Part shown: one piece after another, positions 1 to 7,968 of the stretch
Position numbering within the stretch: the stretch's first letter is position 1
Layout: each line of letters begins with the position of its first letter
NCBI GenBank assembly: GCA_947629905.1
Contig: CANRFM010000012.1
Coordinates: forward strand, 1 to 57,650
Direction: 5' to 3'
DNA length: 57,650 bases
Source of the DNA: an uncultured Clostridia bacterium
GTDB taxonomy: Bacteria > Bacillota > Clostridia > Oscillospirales > Ruminococcaceae
Program-made: the position numbers and the translations under genes
The notes under the pieces: model-generated
The model's database searches: none
Told to the model about the DNA's origin: nothing
Seen by the model: only the letters and a program-made list of their open reading frames with translations

Positions 1-136
1 TGCTGCCATGAACCTCAAAAAATATGCCCTCCATGCTGCTTGATGGAGAGCTTTTACTTGCTTTGTCGATATTTTTTTCGCTTTTTAGTCCTAATTTCGT
101 TTTTTCTTTGCTTATTTCAGGCTTCTTTGACAGGCT

Positions 137-165
137 GAAGCGCCCCGAAAAGGGCGCTTTCCTGT
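137..165. terminator. Stem-loop terminator at left edge
   Basis: An 8-bp perfect stem (AAGCGCCC / GGGCGCTT, 138-145 and 152-159) encloses a 6-nt loop. On the plus strand it is followed by a T-rich run, so it probably ends a gene left of the window. It also lies just past the stop of the minus-strand chain-length protein and could stop that transcript too, although its minus-side U tract is poor. Confidence 0.6.
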
Positions 166-1698
166 TTATTTGGTTTTGCTTTCTGTATCTTCTTTTTTTG
201 TATCCTCTTCCTGTGCATCGTCCTGTTCATGCGGATCTGCCGACACAGGTGCAAGTCTTTTCTTTTTGTTTTCCTCAATCAGTGCAATAATAAAGGAAAC
301 TCCAAAATACACCACAAAAATCACAGCTTCCGCAACCGCAGCCGGCATCATAGCAGACTTGAGGATACTTTTTGCAGCAGCATTACCAGATGTACTGGGC
401 GGAACAAGAATGGTATAGGCATTTGCCAGATAGACCGTCTCATAATATTCGTTGGCTGTCACGTTAATGGCATCTGTCAGCATAGCTACCTTTTCGTTCA
501 GAACTGACAGCTCTCTTTCTGCCTCTGCAATGCTTTCCTCGCTTGCATTCGAGCCAACCTTGAGGGCATTCATACGCTGCTGAAATTCCTGAATTTGCTG
601 TGTCTTGGTGGAAAGCGTGTTCTGTGCCTGCGTTTTCTTTTCGATCAGCTTATCATACTCCTCCGATGCCTGCATATACTCATTGGTATTATTTCCGCCT
701 TCGCCGTAGATAATAATAGTATCCTTTTCGTAAGCTGCAATAGATGCATCCAGAGAAGCTAAATTTTCTCTTGCCACAACACAATCACGAGTAAGCGTAT
801 CAATGCGGTAGCTATAGGTCTGAATCAGTTTGTCCCGGTCTTTTGTGATGTTGCCCGACACAATATAGGACGAGATCCTGTCGAGGTCAACCGTGCGCAG
901 CGTCTCAAGGGAACGTGTCAAATCTGCAAAGCTGTAGCCAGTCTTTGTAGAACGGAAACGAGTCGTATCTTCAGACGACAGATTGCTGACATAGCTCTCC
1001 AGTGAACTCAGCGTGGAATCAAAGACATCGACCGCTTCTGCAAAATCATAGTCCTCATAATTCAGTGCCGTCATCGCACTGCCAAGTGCCTGATTAAAGC
1101 CATAAGACTTGAAGAAGAAGTCCCGATAATTGTCCAGAATGCCGTTAAATATCTCGACTGCCCTTTCATCGCTCAGCCCTGTCGGTGCGTAATTGAATGT
1201 GAGCTTGTACCGTGTCGGATAAATTTTCGTATCCAGGATCTGCTGTACAGCGCTGATATTACCTCCTTCGAGCGGCGATTCGTAGGCAGCCGCCTTGTCG
1301 ATCGCATTCTCCGGCGTAAGACCAGTCACCGAAATATTCTGCCGGATCGACTCGATCATTTCAAGGGACTCTCCGAATTCCGTCAGTGTCTGCTCTATCA
1401 CAGTCGGGCTTTTAATGGAGTTAATATCAAACTTACTGCCGTCAGGCGCATTGCCATTCTCAATGCCATCATAGTTGAAGCTGACCAGCGCAGACAGGTT
1501 CTTATGCTTATCTTTCGTGGTAACAGCAAGATACACGGGAACCATGATCCCGACAATCAGAGCGACCACGATCCAGCACAGCAAAAAGCGCTTGAGCACC
1601 TTGCCAAATGTGAAAAGCGAGATAACGATTTCGTCCTTGTCCTCTTCTTCACCATTCCTGAGTGTTACATTGACGTAACGTTCATCTTTTGTTGCCAT
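166..1698 (-). CDS. Wzz-like polysaccharide chain-length determinant
   Basis: This 510-residue membrane protein has the layout of polysaccharide co-polymerases that set the chain length of exported polysaccharide. A first membrane helix lies near residues 38-59, followed by a long extracytoplasmic alpha-helical stretch rich in Glu, Gln and Lys with coiled-coil character. A second helix lies near 448-472, followed by a charged cytoplasmic tail. No tyrosine-kinase P-loop or tyrosine cluster is visible, so any cognate kinase lies elsewhere. The ATG at 1698 is chosen because GGAGG precedes it closely; an in-frame start 12 codons upstream has no such site. It lies downstream of a phosphoglycosyl transferase on the same strand. 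The family is recognised by layout and the substrate is unknown. Confidence 0.75.
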   Translation of the reverse strand: MATKDERYVNVTLRNGEEEDKDEIVISLFTFGKVLKRFLLCWIVVALIVGIMVPVYLAVTTKDKHKNLSALVSFNYDGIENGNAPDGSKFDINSIKSPTVIEQTLTEFGESLEMIESIRQNISVTGLTPENAIDKAAAYESPLEGGNISAVQQILDTKIYPTRYKLTFNYAPTGLSDERAVEIFNGILDNYRDFFFKSYGFNQALGSAMTALNYEDYDFAEAVDVFDSTLSSLESYVSNLSSEDTTRFRSTKTGYSFADLTRSLETLRTVDLDRISSYIVSGNITKDRDKLIQTYSYRIDTLTRDCVVARENLASLDASIAAYEKDTIIIYGEGGNNTNEYMQASEEYDKLIEKKTQAQNTLSTKTQQIQEFQQRMNALKVGSNASEESIAEAERELSVLNEKVAMLTDAINVTANEYYETVYLANAYTILVPPSTSGNAAAKSILKSAMMPAAVAEAVIFVVYFGVSFIIALIEENKKKRLAPVSADPHEQDDAQEEDTKKEDTESKTK

Positions 1699-1726
1699 AT
1701 TTTTCCTCCGGTTCTTATCATTTAAT

Positions 1727-1771
1727 ATAAACACAAAACACGGGGCTTCTCCGTAAAGGCCGAAGCACCCG
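1727..1771 (-). terminator. Terminator-like hairpin between the two polysaccharide genes
   Basis: On the minus strand CGGGTGCTTC (1771-1762) pairs with GAAGCCCCG (1749-1741) with one bulge. The sequence then runs into a T-rich stretch (GTGTTTTGTG). It lies between the sugar transferase stop and the chain-length gene, so it may attenuate rather than block read-through. Confidence 0.45.
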
Positions 1772-1782
1772 GGTTCTGGTAT

Positions 1783-2511
1783 TCAACAGTTCTTTCCGCC
1801 CAGCACGTGTCCGATCGTGCGGAAGATGATCTTCACATCCGTCCACAGGGAACGGTTCTTTATGTACTTGCGGTCCAGAGCGATCTGCTCTTCCAAAGGC
1901 AGATCATTGCCGCCGCCGATCTGCCAGTAGCAGGAAAGCCCCGGCTTCACGAGCAGTCTGTCCGCCGGAAGCCTGTCCTGTTCGTCCGGAACGAACGGCC
2001 TCGGCCCGATAATTGTCATATCTCCCTTGAGGATATTGACAAGCTGCGGCAGTTCATCAATGGAAGTCTTTCTCAGAAAAGCACCGACCTTGGTAATTCT
2101 TGGGTCATCCTTCATCTTGAAAGTAGCCCCCTGACTTTCGTTCTGTGCCATCAGAGCAGCTTTCCGTTCGTCCGCATCCATATACATACTGCGAAACTTA
2201 TAGATCCGGAACAGCTTGCCATCCTTGCCGACACGGGTCTGCGTATAAATCGGCGAGCCGAAATCCGTTGCCACGATCGACAAAGCTGTCACCGCAAACA
2301 GCGGTGCAAGCACCACCAGTGCCGCCGCCGAGCAGGCAATATCCATGCTCCGCTTGCACACCTCATAAACAGGCTTCGGCTGGAGCGTGATCGTCTCCTG
2401 CTGCCGGAAGCGGAACCGCATATGCAGCCCCGGATTGTTTCTTACCGTAATGACTGGCTTTGTCTTTTCGCCAAGACTTTCTTTATATGCCAGATTCACA
2501 GTTTTCAACAT
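1783..2511 (-). CDS. Bacterial sugar transferase (undecaprenyl-phosphate phosphoglycosyl transferase)
   Basis: The 242-residue protein matches the catalytic part of WbaP/PglC-type phosphoglycosyl transferases, which move a sugar 1-phosphate onto undecaprenyl phosphate to start repeat-unit assembly. It has a short basic N-terminus and one hydrophobic helix near residues 57-80. The family blocks follow: KFRSM at about 105-109, the IDELPQL segment and GPRPF. The multi-spanning N-terminal half of WbaP proteins is absent, so it is the short monotopic type. The start at 2511 was chosen for AAGGGGG eight bases upstream; another ATG two codons earlier is too close to it. It has its own strong promoter and a leader of about 100 nt containing a perfect palindrome. 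Confidence 0.88.
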   Translation of the reverse strand: MLKTVNLAYKESLGEKTKPVITVRNNPGLHMRFRFRQQETITLQPKPVYEVCKRSMDIACSAAALVVLAPLFAVTALSIVATDFGSPIYTQTRVGKDGKLFRIYKFRSMYMDADERKAALMAQNESQGATFKMKDDPRITKVGAFLRKTSIDELPQLVNILKGDMTIIGPRPFVPDEQDRLPADRLLVKPGLSCYWQIGGGNDLPLEEQIALDRKYIKNRSLWTDVKIIFRTIGHVLGGKNC

Positions 2512-2552
2512 TGTCATTTCCCCCTTGTGTATGTTCCTCTTTCTCTCAATTT

Positions 2553-2569
2553 CAGAATGCCGCATTCTG
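2553..2569. promoter_or_regulatory. 17-bp perfect palindrome in the sugar transferase leader
   Basis: CAGAATGC and GCATTCTG flank a single base, giving an 8+1+8 perfect inverted repeat. It sits about 45-61 nt downstream of the predicted transcription start and 40 nt before the start codon. The one-base spacer makes an RNA hairpin unlikely and suggests a dimer-binding operator. Confidence 0.4.
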
Positions 2570-2620
2570 CGAATAACCAAACAGGGAATCCATATTGTTA
2601 TGCATCTTATGTCATCTTTT

Positions 2621-2649
2621 ATTATACACGATTCTCAATTCTTTGTCAA
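2621..2649 (-). promoter_or_regulatory. Sigma-A promoter of the sugar transferase
   Basis: On the minus strand a perfect TTGACA (2649-2644) and a perfect TATAAT (2626-2621) are separated by exactly 17 bp. The rest of the 2512-3009 intergenic region is AT-rich and holds the divergent cobW promoter. No gene with a credible ribosome-binding site was seen in it. Confidence 0.88.
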
Positions 2650-2931
2650 TACACAACAAATGGAAATTGCAATTTTTGTAAAATGTGTAGAAAATCGAAC
2701 TTTCCAGCCCGGAAGATATAGGCGGAAATCACCTAAACACAGGGATTTTACAAACTTTCTGCAATTTTATACATTTTGTATAGGCATAAGGTGAAACAGG
2801 CAGTACGTATAGAGGCATTCATTTATATAACAACGCAGCAGGAAAAATATTGGCTATTTCATTGTTATTTTACAAAATATTTAATAATTGTTCACAAACG
2901 AGGTGACATTCTGAATTTTTTTCATTTTCTC

Positions 2932-2960
2932 TTGTCAAATTCCGGAAAAAGTGGTATACT
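2932..2960 (+). promoter_or_regulatory. Sigma-A promoter of the CobW operon
   Basis: TTGTCA (2932-2937) and TATACT (2955-2960) lie 17 bp apart, with TGG directly before the -10 element. The spacer carries CCGGAAA at 2942-2948. No recognisable zinc-uptake-regulator box overlaps the promoter. Confidence 0.8.
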
Positions 2961-3009
2961 AAGAATGACACCCCTACGGGCGGACTTTACGAGAAAGAGA
3001 GTGTAAACC

Positions 3010-4125
3010 ATGACAAAAATAACCATTTTTTCCGGCTTCCTCGGCGCAGGCAAGACGACCCTCATCAAGAAGCTGATCGCAGAAGCCTATCAGAACGAAA
3101 AGCTTGTCCTCATCGAGAACGAATTCGGGCAGATCGGCATTGACGGCGGCTTCCTGAAAGATGCCGGCATCGAGATCACCGAGATGAACTCCGGCTGCAT
3201 CTGCTGCTCTTTGGTAGGCGATTTCGGCGCAGCCCTGAAGAAAGTACTGGAGCAGTACCACCCGGACAGGATCCTGATCGAGCCGTCCGGTGTCGGCAAA
3301 CTGAGCGATGTCATCCGTGCTGTGCAGAATTTGGAAATGGAAGATGTCACACTGGACGGCTTCACGACCGTTGTCGATGCCAAGAAGTGCAAGATGTATC
3401 AGAAGAATTTCGGCGAATTTTTTGACAATCAGATCACCTACGCCTCCTGTCTGGTGCTGTCGCATACGCAGGGCATGGCACAGGAGAAACTCGATGCCGT
3501 CATCCATGCACTCCGGGAGAAGAACCCGGCAGCCCCCATCGTCACCACCGACTGGGATGCCCTGACCGGCGCACAGATCACCGAAGCCATGACACAGCGG
3601 AACACCATTGACGACGAGCTGAAAGCCCTCCTCGCCGAAGCCGCTGCCCACGATCATCATCACCATCATCACGACGATGAGGATGAACATGAACATCATC
3701 ATCACCACGATGAGGACGAACACGAGCATCATCACCACCACGATGAGGACGAGCATGAACACCATCATCACCACGATGAGGACGAGCGTGAACACCATCA
3801 TCACCACGATGAGGACGAACACGAACATCATCACCACCACCATGCAGACGAGGTATTCCAGAGCTGGGGCGCAGAAACGGCAAGACCCTACACCATGGAA
3901 GAGATCCGGTCTGCTTTGGAAGCCCTTGACAACGCCGAGCTGTACGGCACAGTGCTCCGGGCAAAGGGCATTGTTGCCAACACGGACGGCACATGGATCC
4001 ATTATGACTATGTACCCGGCACACCGGATGTCCGCAGCGGCAGCGCAGCTACCATTGGCAGACTGTGCGTGATCGGTGCAGGGCTGAAAGAAGATGCCAT
4101 TGCCAAGCTTTTCCACGCTGAATAA
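3010..4125 (+). CDS. CobW/ZNG1-type GTPase metallochaperone with His-rich insert
   Basis: The 371-residue protein is a COG0523-family P-loop GTPase that delivers a metal, in many members zinc, to client enzymes. The Walker A motif GFLGAGKTT is at residues 9-17 and the metal-binding CxCC is at Cys63-Cys65-Cys66. An EPSGVG stretch follows, and the CobW C-terminal domain covers roughly residues 285-371. Between the two domains, residues 223-277 are five tandem copies of an 11-residue Asp/Glu/His unit, a likely metal buffer. The initiation site is weak (GAAAGAGAG). It heads an operon with a degenerate CobW fusion and a MIF-like protein. The family is secure; zinc as the metal is inferred from the His and Cys ligands. 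Confidence 0.92.
   Translation: MTKITIFSGFLGAGKTTLIKKLIAEAYQNEKLVLIENEFGQIGIDGGFLKDAGIEITEMNSGCICCSLVGDFGAALKKVLEQYHPDRILIEPSGVGKLSDVIRAVQNLEMEDVTLDGFTTVVDAKKCKMYQKNFGEFFDNQITYASCLVLSHTQGMAQEKLDAVIHALREKNPAAPIVTTDWDALTGAQITEAMTQRNTIDDELKALLAEAAAHDHHHHHHDDEDEHEHHHHHDEDEHEHHHHHDEDEHEHHHHHDEDEREHHHHHDEDEHEHHHHHHADEVFQSWGAETARPYTMEEIRSALEALDNAELYGTVLRAKGIVANTDGTWIHYDYVPGTPDVRSGSAATIGRLCVIGAGLKEDAIAKLFHAE
3676..3840 (+). repeat. Five tandem 33-bp in-frame repeats encoding the His-rich unit
   Basis: Five contiguous 33-bp units each encode DEDE-x-E-HHHHH, where x is His in four units and Arg in the fourth (CAT to CGT). The third positions differ between copies, so this is an old, diverged minisatellite kept for its protein product. 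Because the unit is a multiple of three, slippage would change the length of the metal-binding loop without a frameshift. Confidence 0.93.
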
Positions 4126-4139
4126 GAGGAGGGACTGTC

Positions 4140-5102
4140 ATGCCGAATCAGCCGAACGAGGATATTCCGGTTTACCTGTTTGTCGGGTTTCTGGAAAGCG
4201 GCAAGACGAAATTCATTCAGGAGACGTTAGAGGACAAGCGGTTTAACAACGGGGAGTGCACACTGCTGCTGATCTGTGAGGAGGGCGAGGAGGAATTCGA
4301 CCCGTCCCGCTGGGCAAGCAAAAATGTCGTGCAGCAAGTTCTGACCGAACAGGCAGACTTCACCCCCGAAAAGCTCGAAGCACTCCGGAAAGAAGCCCGT
4401 GCGACCCGTGTCGTTCTGGAATATAATGGTATGTGGACGATCAACGACCTGTTTGAACAGCTTCCGCTGGACTGGGCAGTGTATCAGGCGATGTGCTTTG
4501 TGGATTCCAACACGTTTTTGCAGTACAATGCCAATATGCGCAGTCTGGTTGTGGACAAGATCAACGTCAGCGAACTGGTCGTGTTCAACCGTTTCGCCCT
4601 GAATGTCATGGATCAGAATGAATTTCACAAGATCGTCCGTGCCATCAGCCGGCGGACACAGATCGCCTACGAGACCACAGACGGACAGGTCGCCTATGAT
4701 GATATCCAAGACCCCCTGCCGTTCGATATGAACGCAGCCGAGATCGAGATCAAGGACGAGGACTTTGCCCTGTTCTACCGGGATATTATGGAAGAACCGG
4801 GCAAATGGGACGGCAAGGTCATCACATTCCGTGGGGCAGCCGCACAGAATGCAAAATTCCCGGCAAATGTCTTTGCCGCCGGCAGGCACGTCATGACCTG
4901 CTGCGTAGAAGACATTCAGTACTGCTGGCTTGTGGCAGAGTGGGACAATGCGAAAAAACTGGAGAACAGCCAATGGGTGCGTGTGACCGGAACCGTCCAC
5001 GTCAAGCGCCACAAGCTTTACAAGAGCAAAGGTCCTGTTCTGGAAGTCAGCGCTGTCATTCTGACAGGACCGCCGGAACAGGAAGTTGCTACTTTTTATT
5101 AA
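4140..5102 (+). CDS. Degenerate CobW-like P-loop protein fused to a DUF1980-like domain
   Basis: The 320-residue protein starts with a CobW-like half. GFLESGKT at residues 16-23 is a P-loop, but the CxCC metal motif is missing and the later G motifs are altered (an EYNG segment where EPSG is expected, VFNR where NKxD is expected). From about residue 210 it changes to a DUF1980/YcgQ-like domain: a YRDIMEEPGKWDGK segment, paired cysteines in MTCC near residue 253, and WVRVTGTV. DUF1980 proteins are usually partners of putative permeases linked to metal homeostasis. No permease is adjacent here. It starts 14 bp after the true CobW gene behind GAGGAGGG. The fusion is seen directly; a role in metal handling is inferred from context. 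Confidence 0.75.
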   Translation: MPNQPNEDIPVYLFVGFLESGKTKFIQETLEDKRFNNGECTLLLICEEGEEEFDPSRWASKNVVQQVLTEQADFTPEKLEALRKEARATRVVLEYNGMWTINDLFEQLPLDWAVYQAMCFVDSNTFLQYNANMRSLVVDKINVSELVVFNRFALNVMDQNEFHKIVRAISRRTQIAYETTDGQVAYDDIQDPLPFDMNAAEIEIKDEDFALFYRDIMEEPGKWDGKVITFRGAAAQNAKFPANVFAAGRHVMTCCVEDIQYCWLVAEWDNAKKLENSQWVRVTGTVHVKRHKLYKSKGPVLEVSAVILTGPPEQEVATFY

Positions 5103-5144
5103 ATAGCTGCAATGAAGTAAATTATCTTTCAGGAGGAAATTACT

Positions 5145-5486
5145 ATGCCATTTATTCATGTGAGAACAAATACAGCCATTCCGAAGGACAAGGAACAGGC
5201 GATCAAGAGCGGGCTGGGGAAAGCCATTTCCACCATTCCCGGCAAATCGGAACAGTGGCTGATGGTGAACATCACACCGGAGTCTGCCCTCTATTTTCAG
5301 GGTTCAGATGCCCCGGCTGCCATGGTCGAGGTGCAGGTCTACGGCGGTGCATCCGGTTCGGCGTATGATGCCATGACCGGAAAAATCAGCGGTATCCTGA
5401 CGGAAAACCTCGGCATCCCCGCAAACCGCATCTACGTCAGCTACAATGCGACCCCCGACTGGGGCTGGAACGGTGGGAATTTCTGA
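5145..5486 (+). CDS. MIF-like tautomerase
   Basis: The 113-residue protein matches the macrophage migration inhibitory factor/D-dopachrome tautomerase family, whose trimers tautomerise phenylpyruvate-like substrates using an N-terminal proline. Pro is the second codon and would be exposed after Met removal. A Lys in PGKSEQWLM aligns with the active-site Lys32 of animal MIF. The C-terminus NRIYVSYNATPDWGWNGGNF resembles the family end, which carries a YxN...GWN pattern. The length is normal for MIF. AGGAGG lies seven bases before the ATG. It is the last gene of the CobW operon, an unexpected partner, and its substrate is unknown. Confidence 0.85.
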   Translation: MPFIHVRTNTAIPKDKEQAIKSGLGKAISTIPGKSEQWLMVNITPESALYFQGSDAPAAMVEVQVYGGASGSAYDAMTGKISGILTENLGIPANRIYVSYNATPDWGWNGGNF

Positions 5487-5530
5487 TTTTTTGTGCAAAC
5501 CGCCAAAAATAAAAAAATTTGTCAAGCCCC

Positions 5531-5559
5531 TTGACTTTCCGGCAGAAATGTGGTATACT
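5531..5559 (+). promoter_or_regulatory. Sigma-A promoter of the ylxM-ffh operon
   Basis: TTGACT (5531-5536) and TATACT (5554-5559) are 17 bp apart with a TGTGG extended -10. CCGG lies near the start of the spacer (5539-5542). Confidence 0.85.
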
Positions 5560-5605
5560 GAATATGTCCGGAAAGTTTATCTGCTTGACAAATGGAGGTG
5601 TGACG

Positions 5606-5932
5606 ATGGCAAAGGATCTGCAATGCGTTCTGCTGCTCGACTGCTACGGCGATCTTCTGACCGAAAGACAGCGGGAACTGGCAGAACTGTATTACAACGA
5701 AGATCTCACACTTTCTGAGATCGCTGCCTTGCAGCATATTTCCCGTCAGGCAGTGCTGGACAGCTTACAGCACTCCGAACAAATGCTCCGGAATGCGGAA
5801 GAAAAACTCGGTATGGCACAGCGCATCGGAAAACTCCGGCACTGTCTGGAGGGCATCCTTGCCGCAGCACAGGAACAGCCGGACACCGAAACGATCAGAA
5901 CACTGGCACAGCAGGGACTGGAACTGCTGTAA
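5606..5932 (+). CDS. ylxM: YlxM helix-turn-helix protein, SRP operon
   Basis: This 108-residue protein contains a sigma-70 region-4-like helix-turn-helix, in which the residues LTLSEIAALQHISRQAV form the HTH near positions 30-46. The C-terminal part is helical. YlxM proteins sit immediately upstream of ffh in Firmicutes and are thought to act with the signal recognition particle. Start 5606 has GGAGGTG at ideal spacing; an upstream frame extension lacks any site and overlaps the promoter. It is the first gene of the SRP/ribosome-maturation operon. Confidence 0.88.
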   Translation: MAKDLQCVLLLDCYGDLLTERQRELAELYYNEDLTLSEIAALQHISRQAVLDSLQHSEQMLRNAEEKLGMAQRIGKLRHCLEGILAAAQEQPDTETIRTLAQQGLELL

Positions 5933-5958
5933 AATATATCGGAAAAGAGGGAAACGCT

Positions 5959-7338
5959 ATGGCTTTTGAGGGACTTTCTGAAAAGCTGAATCAGGTATTC
6001 AAGAAGCTGCGATCACACGGCAAGCTGACCGAAAATGATGTCAGGGAAGCCATGCGTGAAGTGCGTTTAGCACTCCTCGAAGCAGATGTCAGCTATAAAG
6101 TTGTCAAGGATTTTGTGAACCGTGTCACGGAAAAGGCGATCGGTGAGGAAGTCCTCTCCAGCCTGACCCCGGCACAGCAGGTCATCAAGATCGTCAATGA
6201 CGAACTGGTCGCCCTCATGGGCAGCGATAACGAACGGCTTGCCCTTGCCTCAAAGCCGCCGACCATCATCATGATGTGCGGTTTGCAGGGTTCCGGTAAG
6301 ACCACCCACGCCGCCAAACTTGCGAAAATGCTCAAGGCTGACGGGCACAGACCCATGCTTGCTGCCTGCGACATCTACCGTCCGGCAGCCATTCAGCAGT
6401 TACAGGTCGTCGGCGAAAGAGCCGGTGTCAAGGTCTTTGAAATGGGGCAGATCGACCCCGTGATCATCGCCCGGCAAGCTGTCCGCTATGCCAAGGACTA
6501 CGGGCATGATTATGTCATCCTCGATACGGCAGGACGGCTGCATATCGACACTGCCCTCATGGAGGAACTCCAGAATATCAAGGAAGCTACCGAACCGCAT
6601 GAGATCATGCTGGTCGTCGATGCCATGACCGGACAGGATGCCGTCAATGTGGCAAAGTCGTTCGATGATGCGATCGGCATTAACAGCGTGCTGATGTCCA
6701 AGCTTGACTCCGATACCCGTGGCGGTGCGGCGCTTTCCGTGCTCGCTGTCACCGGCAAGCCCATCAAATTTGTGGGTACAGGCGAAAAGCTGGAGGATTT
6801 CGAGAAATTCCACCCGTCCCGGATGGCATCCCGTATTTTGGGCATGGGCGATGTGCTTACCCTCATCGAACGTGCCGAAAACGTCATTGACCAGAAAGAA
6901 GCTGAAAAGATCACCAAGAAATTCACCGAATCCCGCTTTGACATGAATGACCTGCTTGACCAGATCCGGCAGATCCGGAAAATGGGCAAGCTCAAGGACA
7001 TTGTCTCCATGTTCCCCGGCGGCAACAAAGTGAAGGAAGAAGATCTCGACGACCGGGCTTTTGACCGCCTCGAAGCGATCATTCTTTCCATGACCCCTGC
7101 CGAACGTGCCAAGCCCTCTATCATCGACCCGAAGCGCAAGCGGCGTATCGCTGCCGGCAGCGGTACGAAAGTAGAGGACATCAACCGCCTGCTCAAACAG
7201 TTTGAACAGATGCAGAAGATGATGAAAAAGCTCGGCGGCAAGGGCAAAAAGGGCAGATCTTTCATGCGGCAGGCAAAGCGTTCCTTTGCCGGGATGAATT
7301 TTGACGATATGCCCGGTATGCCGAAGGGCAAAAAGTAG
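5959..7338 (+). CDS. ffh: Signal recognition particle protein Ffh
   Basis: The 459-residue GTPase binds SRP RNA and signal peptides of nascent membrane proteins and docks with FtsY. An N domain (residues 1-90) precedes the G domain, with GLQGSGKTT at 108-116, DTAGR and a TKLD-like SKLD motif. A Met-rich M domain with the RNA-binding region near residues 395-425 ends in a Gly/Lys/Met-rich tail. Length and motif order are normal. The SRP RNA gene was not seen in the window. It lies 26 bp after ylxM and 69 bp before rpsP. Confidence 0.98.
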   Translation: MAFEGLSEKLNQVFKKLRSHGKLTENDVREAMREVRLALLEADVSYKVVKDFVNRVTEKAIGEEVLSSLTPAQQVIKIVNDELVALMGSDNERLALASKPPTIIMMCGLQGSGKTTHAAKLAKMLKADGHRPMLAACDIYRPAAIQQLQVVGERAGVKVFEMGQIDPVIIARQAVRYAKDYGHDYVILDTAGRLHIDTALMEELQNIKEATEPHEIMLVVDAMTGQDAVNVAKSFDDAIGINSVLMSKLDSDTRGGAALSVLAVTGKPIKFVGTGEKLEDFEKFHPSRMASRILGMGDVLTLIERAENVIDQKEAEKITKKFTESRFDMNDLLDQIRQIRKMGKLKDIVSMFPGGNKVKEEDLDDRAFDRLEAIILSMTPAERAKPSIIDPKRKRRIAAGSGTKVEDINRLLKQFEQMQKMMKKLGGKGKKGRSFMRQAKRSFAGMNFDDMPGMPKGKK

Positions 7339-7407
7339 GACAACACCCCAAAAAGCTTACAAGCGGTTCCCCGCTGTAATAGAATCCTGTACAGGGAGGT
7401 GAAAAAC

Positions 7408-7650
7408 ATGGCAGTAAAGATTCGTCTGAGAAGAATGGGTGCAAAGAAAAGCCCGTTCTATCGTATCGTAGTCGCTGATGCACGTGCACCGAGAGACGGC
7501 AGATGCATTGACGAGATCGGTTACTATGACCCGACCAAGGAGCCGACCGTGATCAAGGTCGATGCTGATAAGGCTAAGGACTGGATCAGTAAGGGCGCAC
7601 AGCCGACTGATTCCGTAAAGGGCATCCTGAAAAAGGAAGGCATTCTGTAA
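7408..7650 (+). CDS. rpsP: 30S ribosomal protein S16
   Basis: The 80-residue product has the invariant S16 start [13 protein letters not shown] and the [16 protein letters not shown] block, and ends with the usual ILKKEG segment. S16 helps assemble the 5' domain of 16S rRNA. The ATG at 7408 follows GGGAGGTG; a GTG three codons upstream falls inside that site and is rejected. It is the third gene of the SRP operon. Confidence 0.98.
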   Translation: MAVKIRLRRMGAKKSPFYRIVVADARAPRDGRCIDEIGYYDPTKEPTVIKVDADKAKDWISKGAQPTDSVKGILKKEGIL

Positions 7651-7684
7651 GCAATGCCGGGAGGAAGCAAAGGGCAGACGCTCA

Positions 7685-7717
7685 CGGCTTTCTCCTGTTT
7701 CCCTTTCGGGAAAGCCG
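7685..7717 (+). promoter_or_regulatory. Leader hairpin before khpA
   Basis: CGGCTTTC (7685-7692) pairs with GAAAGCCG (7710-7717), and an alternative inner TTCCC/GGGAA pairing lies in the loop. It ends just before the AAGGAGG of khpA and has no U tract. It could tune khpA translation or stabilise a processed transcript. Confidence 0.35.
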
Positions 7718-7730
7718 CAAGGAGGACACT

Positions 7731-7964
7731 ATGAAAGAATTATTGTATACCATTGTGGCAGAACTGGTCGATGACCCGTCCGCCATTGCAATTACCGAAG
7801 ATACCGATGAAAATGGCGTACACGTGCTGCATCTGCACGTGGCAGAGGAAGATATGGGGCGTGTCATTGGCAAGCAGGGCAGAATTGCCAAAACCATCCG
7901 CACCCTCGTCCGTGCCGGTGCGATCAACAAGGGCATGGAAAACGTGACCGTGGAGATCGGCTGA
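7731..7964 (+). CDS. khpA: KH-domain RNA-binding protein KhpA
   Basis: The 77-residue single-KH-domain protein carries the RNA-contacting GxxG loop as GKQG in VIGKQGRIAKTIRTLVR, followed by the usual C-terminal beta strand. KhpA with KhpB is a global RNA binder affecting cell division and elongation in Firmicutes. The position between rpsP and rimM is the canonical one. AAGGAGG precedes the ATG, and the stop lies 4 bp before rimM. Confidence 0.95.
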   Translation: MKELLYTIVAELVDDPSAIAITEDTDENGVHVLHLHVAEEDMGRVIGKQGRIAKTIRTLVRAGAINKGMENVTVEIG

Positions 7965-7968
7965 CAGC

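Noticed and set aside
24..290. An 88-codon plus-strand frame at the left edge
   Set aside because: It runs through a terminator hairpin into the antisense of the chain-length gene and has no initiation site.
2776..3006. A 76-codon plus-strand frame upstream of cobW
   Set aside because: It overlaps the cobW promoter in an AT-rich spacer and has no ribosome-binding site.
3676..3840. Regular 33-bp repeats considered as a CRISPR array
   Set aside because: The units are contiguous without spacers, stay in frame and encode a metal-binding loop inside CobW.
2974..4116. A 380-codon minus-strand frame with Met/Val-rich repeats
   Set aside because: It is the shadow of the CobW gene; the hydrophobic repeats are the complement of the His/Asp codons.
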